Of a stretch of DNA of 64,000 nucleotides, positions 27,451-36,477 are shown one piece after another. Under the pieces are notes generated by a model. That model had not been told where the DNA came from, did not search any database, and saw nothing but the letters and a program-made list of their open reading frames with translations. The DNA comes from an uncultured Flavobacteriaceae bacterium. Lineage in GTDB: Bacteria; Bacteroidota; Bacteroidia; Flavobacteriales; Flavobacteriaceae. The DNA is taken from the NCBI GenBank assembly GCA_947489085.1, contig CANLCJ010000016.1, forward strand, positions 31,326 through 95,325, in the 5' to 3' direction. The stretch's first letter is position 1, and the number at the start of each line of letters is the position of its first letter. Position numbers and translations under genes: made by a program.

Positions 27451-27845
27451 TACTTAAAAAATACATAGCAGTACTTATAGTGGTATTAATTGTAGCCTCT
27501 GTTTGCCTTACGAGGCTATCGCACGACTTGGTAGCTTATTTATATGTTAAAAATTACACAACCAGTAAATCAAGCGTATCATGGGGCATACTGCTACATT
27601 ATGCCATTACGTTTTTTTACCCATTAACATTAATTGTATCAGGAGCATTATTATACAAGCAACATTTAAAAATTAAAAAAATTATAATGCATTTACCAAT
27701 TAGTATACTACTAAGTTATTTAGTGCTAACCTATTTTAATAGTAGGCCTTTAAGAGTTTCATTACTGGTAGCATCAATTCTATCTAATTATATCTTAGTT
27801 TTTTCCTTAATGGCATTTTTGAAAAAACAGCGTATAAAAGTTTAA
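27447..27845 (+). CDS. Putative membrane immunity protein
   Basis: 132 residues with four predicted helices (about 5-25, 47-67, 78-96 and 104-123) and a basic C-terminus. Overlaps the preceding effector candidate by ATGA, the coupling expected for toxin and antidote. A broken copy of the same gene lies at 28414-28590, again as expected of immunity genes that accumulate. No family recognised. Confidence 0.6.
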   Translation: MILKKYIAVLIVVLIVASVCLTRLSHDLVAYLYVKNYTTSKSSVSWGILLHYAITFFYPLTLIVSGALLYKQHLKIKKIIMHLPISILLSYLVLTYFNSRPLRVSLLVASILSNYILVFSLMAFLKKQRIKV

Positions 27846-27960
27846 TAAATATATAAATACGAAGCATAAAATAGCTACATGAAAATACGTAACACCCAAT
27901 ATTAATAATGATATGACAATACAGAAATATACCCCTAGAGAATAACTTAAATATTTATAG

Positions 27961-28413
27961 GTGATTAAAAAAATTAAATGGATTTTATTATTTGTAATAT
28001 TAGGAGGGGTAATTTTTTTTATTTCAAATCCTTTTTATTGGGGTATGGCTTCAAGTGTAGAAAAACAAAAAGAACTTACAAATGAAGAAGAATATTTTTT
28101 TTACAAATGGAGCGATAACTGTAAGTGTAAAGTTGATAGATTTATTGAATATAAGGTTGACAAAAAAGAATATTTTAATTACAGCCTCAGTTTTGAAAGC
28201 TCAAATAAAAAGATTTTAGAAGAAGGTAATGATTATAAAACAGCAATTATAATTTTAGATTCTATTTTAGGTAAACAGAAAAAATATTTAAAACAAATTC
28301 AAATTTATAGGGTATTTGAGCAAAAAGAAGGTATTACTACTAGAGAAACAGAATCAAATGTTTATATCTATAATGCTGATAAGGATAGTCTTATAAATGG
28401 TACTAAAAAGTAA
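27961..28413 (+). CDS. Single-pass membrane protein, possible immunity protein
   Basis: 150 residues from a GTG start. One N-terminal helix (IKWILLFVILGGVIFFIS) that may be an anchor or uncleaved signal, then a charged, Lys-rich soluble domain (KWSDNCKCKVDRFIEYKV). AT-rich. Not recognised. Its place between an immunity gene and a broken immunity paralogue makes an immunity role plausible, but no cognate toxin is visible. Confidence 0.5.
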   Translation: MIKKIKWILLFVILGGVIFFISNPFYWGMASSVEKQKELTNEEEYFFYKWSDNCKCKVDRFIEYKVDKKEYFNYSLSFESSNKKILEEGNDYKTAIIILDSILGKQKKYLKQIQIYRVFEQKEGITTRETESNVYIYNADKDSLINGTKK

Positions 28414-28590
28414 AAATGGTAATCGAAAAACATATAGGGATAGTTGTAGTGGTATTAATCACAGTATCAAGTTTTTTTAACGAAATTATCACGTGATCTG
28501 ATCGTATATTTTATACTCAAAATTATACAACCAGTAAAACACGCTTATTATAGGGCATACTGCTACATTATGCCATTACGTTTTTTTAAA
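28414..28590 (+). pseudogene. Broken paralogue of the membrane immunity gene
   Basis: Aligns in DNA to 27447-27620: both contain GTGGTATTAAT near the start, ACAACCAGTAAA in the middle and GGCATACTGCTACATTATGC then CATTACGTTTTTTT at the end. Frameshifts and stops interrupt it, and only the first ~175 bp remain. Confidence 0.75.
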
Positions 28591-28632
28591 TTCTATGGTT
28601 CAACTATAAAAATTAGAACAAAAATATTAATT

Positions 28633-29460
28633 ATGCGCCAAGACCCCTACATATTAGCAAACCCGCCAAAGCGAGAACCCATAGCCAACCAGAAAACATA
28701 TCAAGTAGCAATTAAAACAAAAATAACAGGAATGTCTAAACCTGTAGATAGTGCAATAACCTACAGTTTAAACATAACCTACGACAATCATTTTTTTATA
28801 TTTAACAAAAGCAATGTTGTAATTAATGGCAAGCCCATACCATCAAAAATAAACGAGTTTTATTTAAAAACAGCAGTACCATTACACCATATAGAGTTTA
28901 AAGGCGATAAGCAAGGCGGTATAAAAACACTATATAAACACGATAAACTTTTAAAAACCTGGCAGCAAACCAAAAGAAAAGTACAATACGAGTTTACAGG
29001 AGAACCCGTAACGCAATTAATAAAGCACCTCGATACAAGTTACGCCAATAAAAAAGAGCTAATTAATACATTAAACAAAGATTATGTATTGCAACTATTT
29101 TACCGCTCGTTTATTACAGACTATTTGGTATACTATGGGCAAAGTAATACCACATACACAAGTGTAGGCCTTTTAGGGGCAATTCCCTTAACGTTTACAG
29201 GCGCATCCACACTAGGGTTAAAAAACGAGCAACTGCATTTACAAATAAACAGCAGTTTAAATAACAAACACGCCAACACGAAACAATTAGAGCAGTATTT
29301 TAAACATAACGCAGTACCCTTTAATAGTAACGATTTGCAAATAAGCCAACACTACCGTACACTTTTAGATTACGAAACCGTTTGGATAAACCATAGCACG
29401 TTTACGCAAATCGTGCAATTAGGCAATTATAAAAAGGAAATAATAGTAACTTTACAATAG
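28633..29460 (+). CDS. Hypothetical protein, possible effector adaptor/chaperone
   Basis: 275 residues from the ATG at 28633 (MRQDPYILANPPKREP); a longer frame from 28570 runs into the pseudogene and lacks sense. No signal peptide, no membrane helix. Shares the C-rich codon use of vgrG and of the trunk of the next gene, and lies 11 bp before it. In other T6SS loci the gene just ahead of a PAAR-type effector often encodes its loading adaptor; I infer the same here without sequence support. Confidence 0.5.
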   Translation: MRQDPYILANPPKREPIANQKTYQVAIKTKITGMSKPVDSAITYSLNITYDNHFFIFNKSNVVINGKPIPSKINEFYLKTAVPLHHIEFKGDKQGGIKTLYKHDKLLKTWQQTKRKVQYEFTGEPVTQLIKHLDTSYANKKELINTLNKDYVLQLFYRSFITDYLVYYGQSNTTYTSVGLLGAIPLTFTGASTLGLKNEQLHLQINSSLNNKHANTKQLEQYFKHNAVPFNSNDLQISQHYRTLLDYETVWINHSTFTQIVQLGNYKKEIIVTLQ

Positions 29461-29471
29461 TATTAAAAGTT

Positions 29472-32400
29472 ATGGAAGACCCAATAAAACATACCATTAC
29501 TAGAAATTTAGACTACCAAAGAGAGAATCGAAGCAATTTGGTAGATAAGTATCTTAACATGTATAACTTACAACATCCAGGGACCAAATACGAAACCTTC
29601 GATAACCGAATAAAAGCAGTAAACCCAGATGTAGTTTGGAGCAAGCTAAAATTAGGGCAAGTGGTTAATATACCAATGGATATAGCAAAAAAAACCACCA
29701 TAGAGCAACCTCCTTTACAAGAAAACCCAACACAAGCAGCACCCCAAACCACTAATACTACCCCAAGCAATAGTAATACTACAAAAAAAGAAGAAGAAGA
29801 ACCAGCAACCCAACAAAGCTCAGGCAAGCCCAATAAAGCAGGCGTATACCCTATATGCCATGGCGCTATGTGCAAGTGCGACCAAGGGAAAATACCCAAT
29901 ACCCTAGCAGCACTAAAAGTAAGCAGCCACAATGCCCTATACGTAAACGATAAAGCAGGAGCAACAAAGCTACTGGCCACCAATAAAGAGCTGCCCCTCC
30001 CGTTCGAGAAAACAAGCGCCACCTTTAGCGATTGCAAAATGCAACCCACAGGCCCAGGTAGCCACAAGCCCTGTGTGCCCAATATAATGCAATGGGAGAA
30101 AACCTACGATGCCATAAAAATAGAACAAGCAGGAGGCGCTACCGCCCTAATAGAAGAAAGCGAAGGTATATGCAGTTTTGGAGGTAAAATAACCTTCGAA
30201 ACCCACGGGCAAACCCAAAGCGTTAGCCAAGCCAATGTAAAAGAAACCAGTGTAGAGACAGCAACACTAATAAACCCAGCAGTAAACCAAGAGGTGGTGC
30301 GCCAGTTGCAAGAAGGCACTTTTATAGACCAAGACGACAAACGCTGTGGTGTAAAAAAAATAACCAAAACAAAAGGCAATTTAGTATCTGGAACGCTAAT
30401 CCATCCAGACCAAAAAGACATACATTATAAAGTTAGCCAATACAGTAAAAGTAACCCCACAGAAGCCGATAAAGCAGCAGTAAACTGGTCGGTGTACTAC
30501 AGAGCAAACCCAAATAAACCCTACAAAAAACACTACACCTTTGTAGACCATGGCGAAACCTTTGCCTTTCCTTACCGTACCATAGGGCAGTATAAAATAG
30601 AAGCCTGGGGAAAAACCTCGGACCTTAAAAACAATCCAGAAGCCACGGGCAGGCATATAACAACCCTAGAAGTTAAGTTCCAAGGCATTAATACAAACAA
30701 AGCGCTTGTAGTAAACGTAGGCAACCAACAACGTACACGGGTACGCCCAACCGAAACGGCCATAGTAAGTGTAGCCATGCAATTTAACGGTATAGCCCCC
30801 ATAAAATACTTGCTCTGGGAAGTAAAACACGAGGGGCAAGACATTACAAAAATCTGTAAAGCCCCCAAAAATGGAACGCACATAGAAATACCCCCATTAA
30901 CCAAAGGAAAAGTAACCATTAGTGTAACCAACACTAAAAGCGAAAACAAAGTAAGTGGCAGCTATACCGTGGGCAATAATTACGTAAAAAGCATAACACA
31001 AAATAAAAGTACCATAAGCATACTAAATCCAGGCGAAACCGAAAAAGAACGGCATAACGTAACATTTACAGTAAGCCACTATGCCATAGAGCCAGCAACA
31101 ACAGCCGAAAAAGCAAGCGTAAAGTGGATAGCCTACCACGATGCAGTAAATACAAACAATGCCATAGGTACAGGGCACAGCCTTTGTAAAACCAGTGCAA
31201 TAACAGGCAAATGGTATGTAGAAGCCTATGTAAACACCCCCGAAGGCAAAGGTAAAGCATCCACAAAACAGCTTACCGCCATAGCACCAGAAATAACCGA
31301 AGCCTACTGGGCAGATGCCCAAGGCAATAGCCTAAATAGAAGTGGGTTTAAACACACAGTATACATACACTTAAAAACCAAAGGCATGCATGGCGAGTCT
31401 CTGCAACTTAACCTATGGTATGCCCAGTACGGCAGCAGCAATTATAAAAAACAAAAAGGCCCAGTACTAAACATAAATAATGAGAAAGGCATAGTAAACC
31501 AAGCTTACCAACTGCCCGAATACAGTGGGATACAAAAAGCAAGTTATTTTTTTACAGTAGAGGCCTTAAACTACAAGGTAAAAGGTGTTACAGCCTACCC
31601 CAGTGCCAATAATGAGTACATAATAGCAGCCAATAACACCCCAAAACTATTGCTAGTAACCAGCGCAAAAAACATAATAAGCCTTAAAATTTACGAAAGC
31701 AATGGCAACCAACACACCGGCATTGTAAAGTATGGCGATACAGTAACCATAAAATTAGATACACGCAACTATGTCGATAAAGAATTAGAATTTGAAGTTT
31801 GGAAGGACGTAAAAATGGATAACCACACTGATGATTATAGTACTTACGATACTTTAGACGATGAAAACACCAATGAAAGCTTTAAAATAAAAATTGATAA
31901 TGAGGGTTATGGAGAACATACTTTTACGATACCAAAAGATTGGGAAAGTAAGCATAAAGCATTACCCCAACAACCCTATTATTATTACTTAAAAGAAACA
32001 GAAAGCGGCGAAGAGTTTCCAAGAGCCTATTACGTAGCCAACCCTAATAAAACAGAAGAAGAAAACAAAACCAACAGCAGGCGTATACAAGCCCTAATGC
32101 TAAAAGTAGCCAAGGAAGATGTGCGTGATGGACATGAAGAAGCTGTTAGTGCTGTAGTTTTAGGGGAAGAGTTAATAGCTGAACAACAACAAGAGGAAGG
32201 CAAAGTATGTGAATGCGAAGCAAGGATAAGAGCTTTTATGCGAATGATACGTATTGGTGAAGGAACTTCTGATGAAAAAGGATATACTAGAATCGTTGGT
32301 GGTAATGTTAAAAATGATAGCCAATTCAGCGATTTTGGGAAAGATATGAGTGGTCACCCAAAAGTTGTTGTAAAAGTACGAGAAAGTCTTTATTCATCTG

Positions 32401-33191
32401 CATCTGGGGCGTATCAAATCACTAAAACTAACTGGGACGATTTACCTTTTGTAAATTGGAGAAAGGCTCAAAAATTGAGTGATTTTTCTGAAAGGAGTCA
32501 AGATTTATATTGTGCTTACCTTATAATAATTAAAAGAAGTGGATTTAAATTTATTAAAGAAGGGAAGATTGAGGATGCGATATATAAATGTAGGCAAGAG
32601 TGGGCAAGTTTTCCAAATTCAGGATATGGTCAAAGAGAAGAAAAATTAGAAAAATATCTAAAAGAATATAAAAAATTCTTAGACGAAGAATTAAACAGAA
32701 CGACAACACTACATGTTGAAGAAGGCTTTTTGAAAAAAGTTTTTGGAAGAATGTGTTGTAATGAAAAATTAGGTGAACTAAAAAAAATGAAAACTAAAGA
32801 AGGGTATGATATTGATAAGGCTGTAGCTAAACTAATAGAGAATGCAAAATCGAAATCAGTAAGTGAATGTGGAAAGTATGTTAGGTTTGCGATAGAGGCA
32901 GGAGGAATAAATACAAGTGATAGACCCAATACAACAGCTCATGCTAAGGGCTACAAATCATATCTCCCAAAAAAGGGGTTTGTAGAAATAAATTCAAATA
33001 ATTACACACCTATTAAAGGAGATATAGCAGTTTTTGAAGCATTTCAAGGAGAAATAAAATACCATAGTTCAGGGCATATTCAAATGTACTCAGGAGAAAA
33101 GTGGATATCTGATTTTGTTCAATCAGGATTTTGGGCAGGAAGTGACTATAGAAAAGCAAAAACTAATTATATTATTTTAAGATGGGAATAA
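29472..33191 (+). CDS. PAAR-like (DUF4280) T6SS effector with GH104-type muramidase and amidase domains (E1)
   Basis: 1239 residues. (1) Residues 1-75: LysM-like (DYQRENRSNLVDKYLNMYNL ... GQVVNIP). (2) A low-complexity Thr/Gln linker. (3) About 123-240: PAAR-like DUF4280 (VYPICHGAMCKCDQGKIPNT), the spike tip. (4) About 290-900: Ig-like modules. (5) About 912-1078: lysozyme-like domain of GH104/lambda-endolysin type (RIGEGTSDEKGYTRIVGG, ASGAYQITKTNWDDLPF), probable catalytic Glu930. (6) About 1110-1239: NlpC/P60-like amidase with Cys1133 (SECGKYVRFAIEAGG) and His1202 (SGHIQMYSG). It should cut both glycan and peptide of murein in target periplasm. Base composition drops sharply at about 32.17 kb, exactly where toxin domains begin. 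Confidence 0.85.
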   Translation: MEDPIKHTITRNLDYQRENRSNLVDKYLNMYNLQHPGTKYETFDNRIKAVNPDVVWSKLKLGQVVNIPMDIAKKTTIEQPPLQENPTQAAPQTTNTTPSNSNTTKKEEEEPATQQSSGKPNKAGVYPICHGAMCKCDQGKIPNTLAALKVSSHNALYVNDKAGATKLLATNKELPLPFEKTSATFSDCKMQPTGPGSHKPCVPNIMQWEKTYDAIKIEQAGGATALIEESEGICSFGGKITFETHGQTQSVSQANVKETSVETATLINPAVNQEVVRQLQEGTFIDQDDKRCGVKKITKTKGNLVSGTLIHPDQKDIHYKVSQYSKSNPTEADKAAVNWSVYYRANPNKPYKKHYTFVDHGETFAFPYRTIGQYKIEAWGKTSDLKNNPEATGRHITTLEVKFQGINTNKALVVNVGNQQRTRVRPTETAIVSVAMQFNGIAPIKYLLWEVKHEGQDITKICKAPKNGTHIEIPPLTKGKVTISVTNTKSENKVSGSYTVGNNYVKSITQNKSTISILNPGETEKERHNVTFTVSHYAIEPATTAEKASVKWIAYHDAVNTNNAIGTGHSLCKTSAITGKWYVEAYVNTPEGKGKASTKQLTAIAPEITEAYWADAQGNSLNRSGFKHTVYIHLKTKGMHGESLQLNLWYAQYGSSNYKKQKGPVLNINNEKGIVNQAYQLPEYSGIQKASYFFTVEALNYKVKGVTAYPSANNEYIIAANNTPKLLLVTSAKNIISLKIYESNGNQHTGIVKYGDTVTIKLDTRNYVDKELEFEVWKDVKMDNHTDDYSTYDTLDDENTNESFKIKIDNEGYGEHTFTIPKDWESKHKALPQQPYYYYLKETESGEEFPRAYYVANPNKTEEENKTNSRRIQALMLKVAKEDVRDGHEEAVSAVVLGEELIAEQQQEEGKVCECEARIRAFMRMIRIGEGTSDEKGYTRIVGGNVKNDSQFSDFGKDMSGHPKVVVKVRESLYSSASGAYQITKTNWDDLPFVNWRKAQKLSDFSERSQDLYCAYLIIIKRSGFKFIKEGKIEDAIYKCRQEWASFPNSGYGQREEKLEKYLKEYKKFLDEELNRTTTLHVEEGFLKKVFGRMCCNEKLGELKKMKTKEGYDIDKAVAKLIENAKSKSVSECGKYVRFAIEAGGINTSDRPNTTAHAKGYKSYLPKKGFVEINSNNYTPIKGDIAVFEAFQGEIKYHSSGHIQMYSGEKWISDFVQSGFWAGSDYRKAKTNYIILRWE
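31978..32177 (+). repeat. Effector linker repeat, copy 1 (in intact effector)
   Basis: Encodes YLKETESGEEFPRAYYVANP and the following ~45 residues up to VVLGEELI. It is the last piece of trunk before the toxin domains; copies lie at 34225, 38047 and 42428. Confidence 0.9.
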
Positions 33192-34036
33192 TGAGGATAC
33201 TTTTTTTTATTTTAATATTGATAAACTATAGCTGCTCAAAAAGAGCAACAATTAGCTACAAAGATTATTTAAAAGATAAGACATATTTACAAGTAAATGA
33301 AAACTCCGAGGGTTATAGTTTTTTTGACCCATGCGATTCTAAAATATTTAAATATAAATTTAATAATACTCTTTATATTGATTATGGACAGGATAATTTA
33401 GAATATAGTGAATGGAATATAAAAAGAATCAATAATGATAGTGTTTATATAGAGGTTTATGAAAAACCAATATGGAAAGAATTATTAAAACTGAAGTTAG
33501 ACACAACAAATCATTTAATCTACAATCAGGATTTTATTTTTATTGATAGTCTTAAAAGCACTGGTATTCCTTACATTAAAGAACCTTGTGAAAATTGCTG
33601 GGATAAAGAAATATGTGAAAGATTAACAAAGCAAGAAATAAAAATATTTCATGCAGAATGGAAGTCAGATTGCACAAAAGATTTTCAAGGAATAATAGGG
33701 TTAAGCCCAATATCTGAGTTTTATATGGATTTTATATTTCCAGATCATAGTAGAGCAAGAATCATAACTGAAGTAGCTAAGAGTTTAAAAAATGAAAAGT
33801 TATATAACTTGAAATACGATATGTTAACAAGTATCACTCGGTATAATGAAAATTTAGAATGGCAAAATTTTTCGAGAGATAGTATAATAGCACATATTTC
33901 CTTAAAAAGCTCTAGTGAGTTAGAGTTTACGTGGAATGGTTTTTATAACACAAAAACTAAACAATGGGAGTCTAAAGATTATGTTTTTGCAAGTAATTAT
34001 GAAAATCCTATCACATTAAATAAATGTGAAAAATAA
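33191..34036 (+). CDS. Immunity-type lipoprotein I1
   Basis: 281 residues from the ATG at 33191, which overlaps the effector stop (TAATG). Lipobox LINYSC, so periplasmic or outer-membrane facing, where a murein hydrolase inhibitor must act. Residues about 15-150 are strongly similar to I4 at 39317 (TISYKDYLK, YEKPIWKELLKLKLDTTN, PYIKEPCENCWDKE); the last 120 residues differ. E1 and E4 share the amidase but not the lysozyme domain, so the shared N-terminal part may counter the amidase and the C-terminal part the muramidase (inference). Confidence 0.75.
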   Translation: MRILFFILILINYSCSKRATISYKDYLKDKTYLQVNENSEGYSFFDPCDSKIFKYKFNNTLYIDYGQDNLEYSEWNIKRINNDSVYIEVYEKPIWKELLKLKLDTTNHLIYNQDFIFIDSLKSTGIPYIKEPCENCWDKEICERLTKQEIKIFHAEWKSDCTKDFQGIIGLSPISEFYMDFIFPDHSRARIITEVAKSLKNEKLYNLKYDMLTSITRYNENLEWQNFSRDSIIAHISLKSSSELEFTWNGFYNTKTKQWESKDYVFASNYENPITLNKCEK

Positions 34037-35609
34037 GTTCATTAACATTTTAATAATTTACCCGCAACATATTCTAAAATTAGATACACGCAACTATGCA
34101 AACCAAATTCTAAAATTTAATTTTTACGAAGCAGTTTTTGGTTTTGACAGAAAATTAAGCGAAACCATTAGCATAGCTATAGATACGCATGGCAAAGGGG
34201 AAACCACATTTACCATACCCGAAGGTTGGAAAAACTATGGCGATCCCTGTACTGTAAGGCGCTATTATTTAAAAGAAACAGAAAGCGGCGAGGAGTTTCC
34301 AAGAGCCTATTACGTAGCCAACCCCAATAAAACCGAGGAAGACAATAAACAAAACAGCCAGCGCATACAAGCCCTAATGCTAAAAGTAACCGACGATGAA
34401 GCGCTAGATGCAGAGATCGAAGCAGAAAGCGCTGTAGTACTTGGTGAGGAGTTAGACTTTGAAGAGAATTTAAAGAATAAGAAGAAAGATATTATTTTTC
34501 CATTATTAATAAAGCCTAGAAATGACTTAGGAAATAAATGGGGAGATGATTTTTATTGGGCGGCTGAAAAGAATGATAACATGGCTACTTTTCAATATAA
34601 TAGAAAAACTAATAGGTGTGGGAGTTGGCAAAGAAAGCATGCTGCTAGAGATCTATATACACTTCCTAGAGCATCTGTTGTTGCTGTTTGCAAAGGAGAA
34701 GTTTTAGAAGTAAAAGAATTTTATGCAAGAACTGATCAAATAACAATATTGCATAAAACAGATGATGGTAGAGAATTTATAATTAGATATGGCGAATTAG
34801 CCCCTAATAGCATTAAACTGAAAAAAGGAGATGAGGTAACTCAAAGACAATTATTAGGTTTTACAGGAAAGCTTTTGAAGAAAAATAATAACCCAGTTCT
34901 GAAAATTGATGGACAAATTGTATATATGTTGCACTTTGAATATTACACAGGCGACTTAGGATATGATTTAAGTAAAAGTTTATCAAATTGTGAACAACCT
35001 TTTGCTAGACGAGGTGACTTGTCAGATCCTTTAGATCTTTTAAAGGAAGGATATGATAATGTTTTTAAGGTTGTAGAAGAGACTAATGATACGCGAGTAG
35101 CTCCAATAACATTAAAGACAAGTACTAAAGGAATTGAGTTTATAAAAGGATGGGAATCAGAAAAAAAACAAAAAGGAAAACATGTTTTATATGATGATGA
35201 TGCCGGGTATTGTACAATTGGATGGGGGCATTTAGTTTCTGGAAAAAATAGTTGTAACTCAATCAGTAATATTTCTCAAGACTTCAAGAATGGTTTAACA
35301 GATGATGAAGCTAAAGAATTATTAAAGAAAGATGTAAAGGTTTTTGAAAATTTTATAAGAAAAAATGTAAGTGTAAATCTGTATCAGCATGAATTCGATG
35401 CTCTGGTTAGTTTTGCATTTAATTTAGGAGGTTCTAATTTTAAAAGCTCAACTTTATTAAAAAAATTAAATGCCAAAAAATATGATGAAGTTCCTTTAGA
35501 GTTTGCAAAATGGAATAAATCAGGAGGTGTTATTATGACAGGTTTAACAACAAGAAGAAAAAGAGAAGCTAATATTTTTAAAAATAACACATATGATTCT
35601 ACACATTAG
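34026..35609 (+). CDS. Displaced C-terminal toxin cassette E2 (M23-like plus GH24 lysozyme)
   Basis: An open frame of 527 codons from a chance GTG inside I1; I see no credible start. From about 34080 it repeats the effector trunk (LDTRNYANQ, then YYLKETESGEEFPRAYYVAN). Then an M23-like domain: HAARD (His205, Asp209) and MLHFEYY (His303), where Met replaces the first His of HxH. Then a GH24/T4-type lysozyme with Glu377 (KGWESEKK) and YDDDAGYCTIGWGHL. It looks like the 3' end of an effector gene without its front, kept for recombination with E1. It may be silent. Confidence 0.75.
   Translation: MKNKFINILIIYPQHILKLDTRNYANQILKFNFYEAVFGFDRKLSETISIAIDTHGKGETTFTIPEGWKNYGDPCTVRRYYLKETESGEEFPRAYYVANPNKTEEDNKQNSQRIQALMLKVTDDEALDAEIEAESAVVLGEELDFEENLKNKKKDIIFPLLIKPRNDLGNKWGDDFYWAAEKNDNMATFQYNRKTNRCGSWQRKHAARDLYTLPRASVVAVCKGEVLEVKEFYARTDQITILHKTDDGREFIIRYGELAPNSIKLKKGDEVTQRQLLGFTGKLLKKNNNPVLKIDGQIVYMLHFEYYTGDLGYDLSKSLSNCEQPFARRGDLSDPLDLLKEGYDNVFKVVEETNDTRVAPITLKTSTKGIEFIKGWESEKKQKGKHVLYDDDAGYCTIGWGHLVSGKNSCNSISNISQDFKNGLTDDEAKELLKKDVKVFENFIRKNVSVNLYQHEFDALVSFAFNLGGSNFKSSTLLKKLNAKKYDEVPLEFAKWNKSGGVIMTGLTTRRKREANIFKNNTYDSTH
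34225..34457 (+). repeat. Effector linker repeat, copy 2 (E2)
   Basis: Shares long identical DNA runs with copy 1 (for example GAGTTTCCAAGAGCCTATTA) and, at its start, with copy 4 (AAAAACTATGGCG, CCCTGTACTGTAAGGCGCTA). Confidence 0.9.
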
Positions 35610-36384
35610 ATATATTATAATAAGTTTACTTTTAGTTTTTAATTGTAAACAAGATGAAACATTAAAGCAACAACAGCAGAAGTTAATTCCTGTTGGAGTA
35701 TCTAAAAGTGTTGAAAAAGAAAATTTCATTTTTTTTAAAAGCTTTCAGTTTTGCAATAGTCCTTATGCAGCACTTACTTCTGAAGAAGCTGATAAAATTT
35801 ATTTGAAAAAAGAAGTGTTGTTAAATAAGGAAGAAAAAAGAGAAGTTATAGATTGGAATTCTTTTTTCTTTGAAGGGGCGAAGAAATGCGTTGAAAGTGT
35901 ATTAAAACAAAAAATTAATACAGCTTTTTTGTATTCTTCAAATGAAAACTTCCCATTTGACACTATGGTTTATTTAAATGAGGAGTATTTGTTAACGGCG
36001 CAAGATGGTTTCTTTTTCGTTTTTGAAGAACAGAAAGAATCATCGAAATTAACTTCTAAGCAAACTAAAGAATACACTTGTAAAGAAATAGATGTTAGTA
36101 ATTCTTATGAGGAACCTCTATATAAAGAATGTCATTGTAATAGTGACTTTAATAAGTGTTACTCCCTATTTTATAAAAATATAGAGGCAGGCTATAAAGA
36201 GTTCTTATTAGAAAAACTCTCTAGAAAAGATACGGTATTTTTTCGTAAAGGAAATAAAGTTGAATTCAAGTTTTATAGAGGAGATTCACTAAGAATTTCT
36301 ATTATTGAAGAAGTAGGGGAAGAATTCTTATTCAAGAATGAAAAAAACAAAACTGTAATAGAATTTTATTCTTATCTACCATAA
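35593..36384 (+). CDS. Immunity-type lipoprotein I2
   Basis: 263 residues, overlapping the end of E2 by 17 bp. Lipobox LLVFNC. Lys/Glu-rich, AT-rich, with a cluster of Cys (YKECHCNSDFNKC). No family recognised and no similarity to I1 seen. Position and coupling mark it as the partner of the M23/GH24 cassette. Unlike the cassette it has a normal ATG and signal peptide, so it is probably expressed. Confidence 0.65.
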   Translation: MILHIRYIIISLLLVFNCKQDETLKQQQQKLIPVGVSKSVEKENFIFFKSFQFCNSPYAALTSEEADKIYLKKEVLLNKEEKREVIDWNSFFFEGAKKCVESVLKQKINTAFLYSSNENFPFDTMVYLNEEYLLTAQDGFFFVFEEQKESSKLTSKQTKEYTCKEIDVSNSYEEPLYKECHCNSDFNKCYSLFYKNIEAGYKEFLLEKLSRKDTVFFRKGNKVEFKFYRGDSLRISIIEEVGEEFLFKNEKNKTVIEFYSYLP

Positions 36385-36477
36385 AATTAAGTTCTTTATT
36401 TAATAACCATATCAATAATCAGAAAATAGAAACACCTTCGGATGGTTCTAAGATATTTACAATAACTCAGCTCAAGA

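Noticed and set aside
29513..31322. Several minus-strand frames of 66-189 codons over the effector trunk
   Set aside because: Shadows caused by the C-rich codon use of the trunk. None has a recognisable domain or neighbours on that strand.
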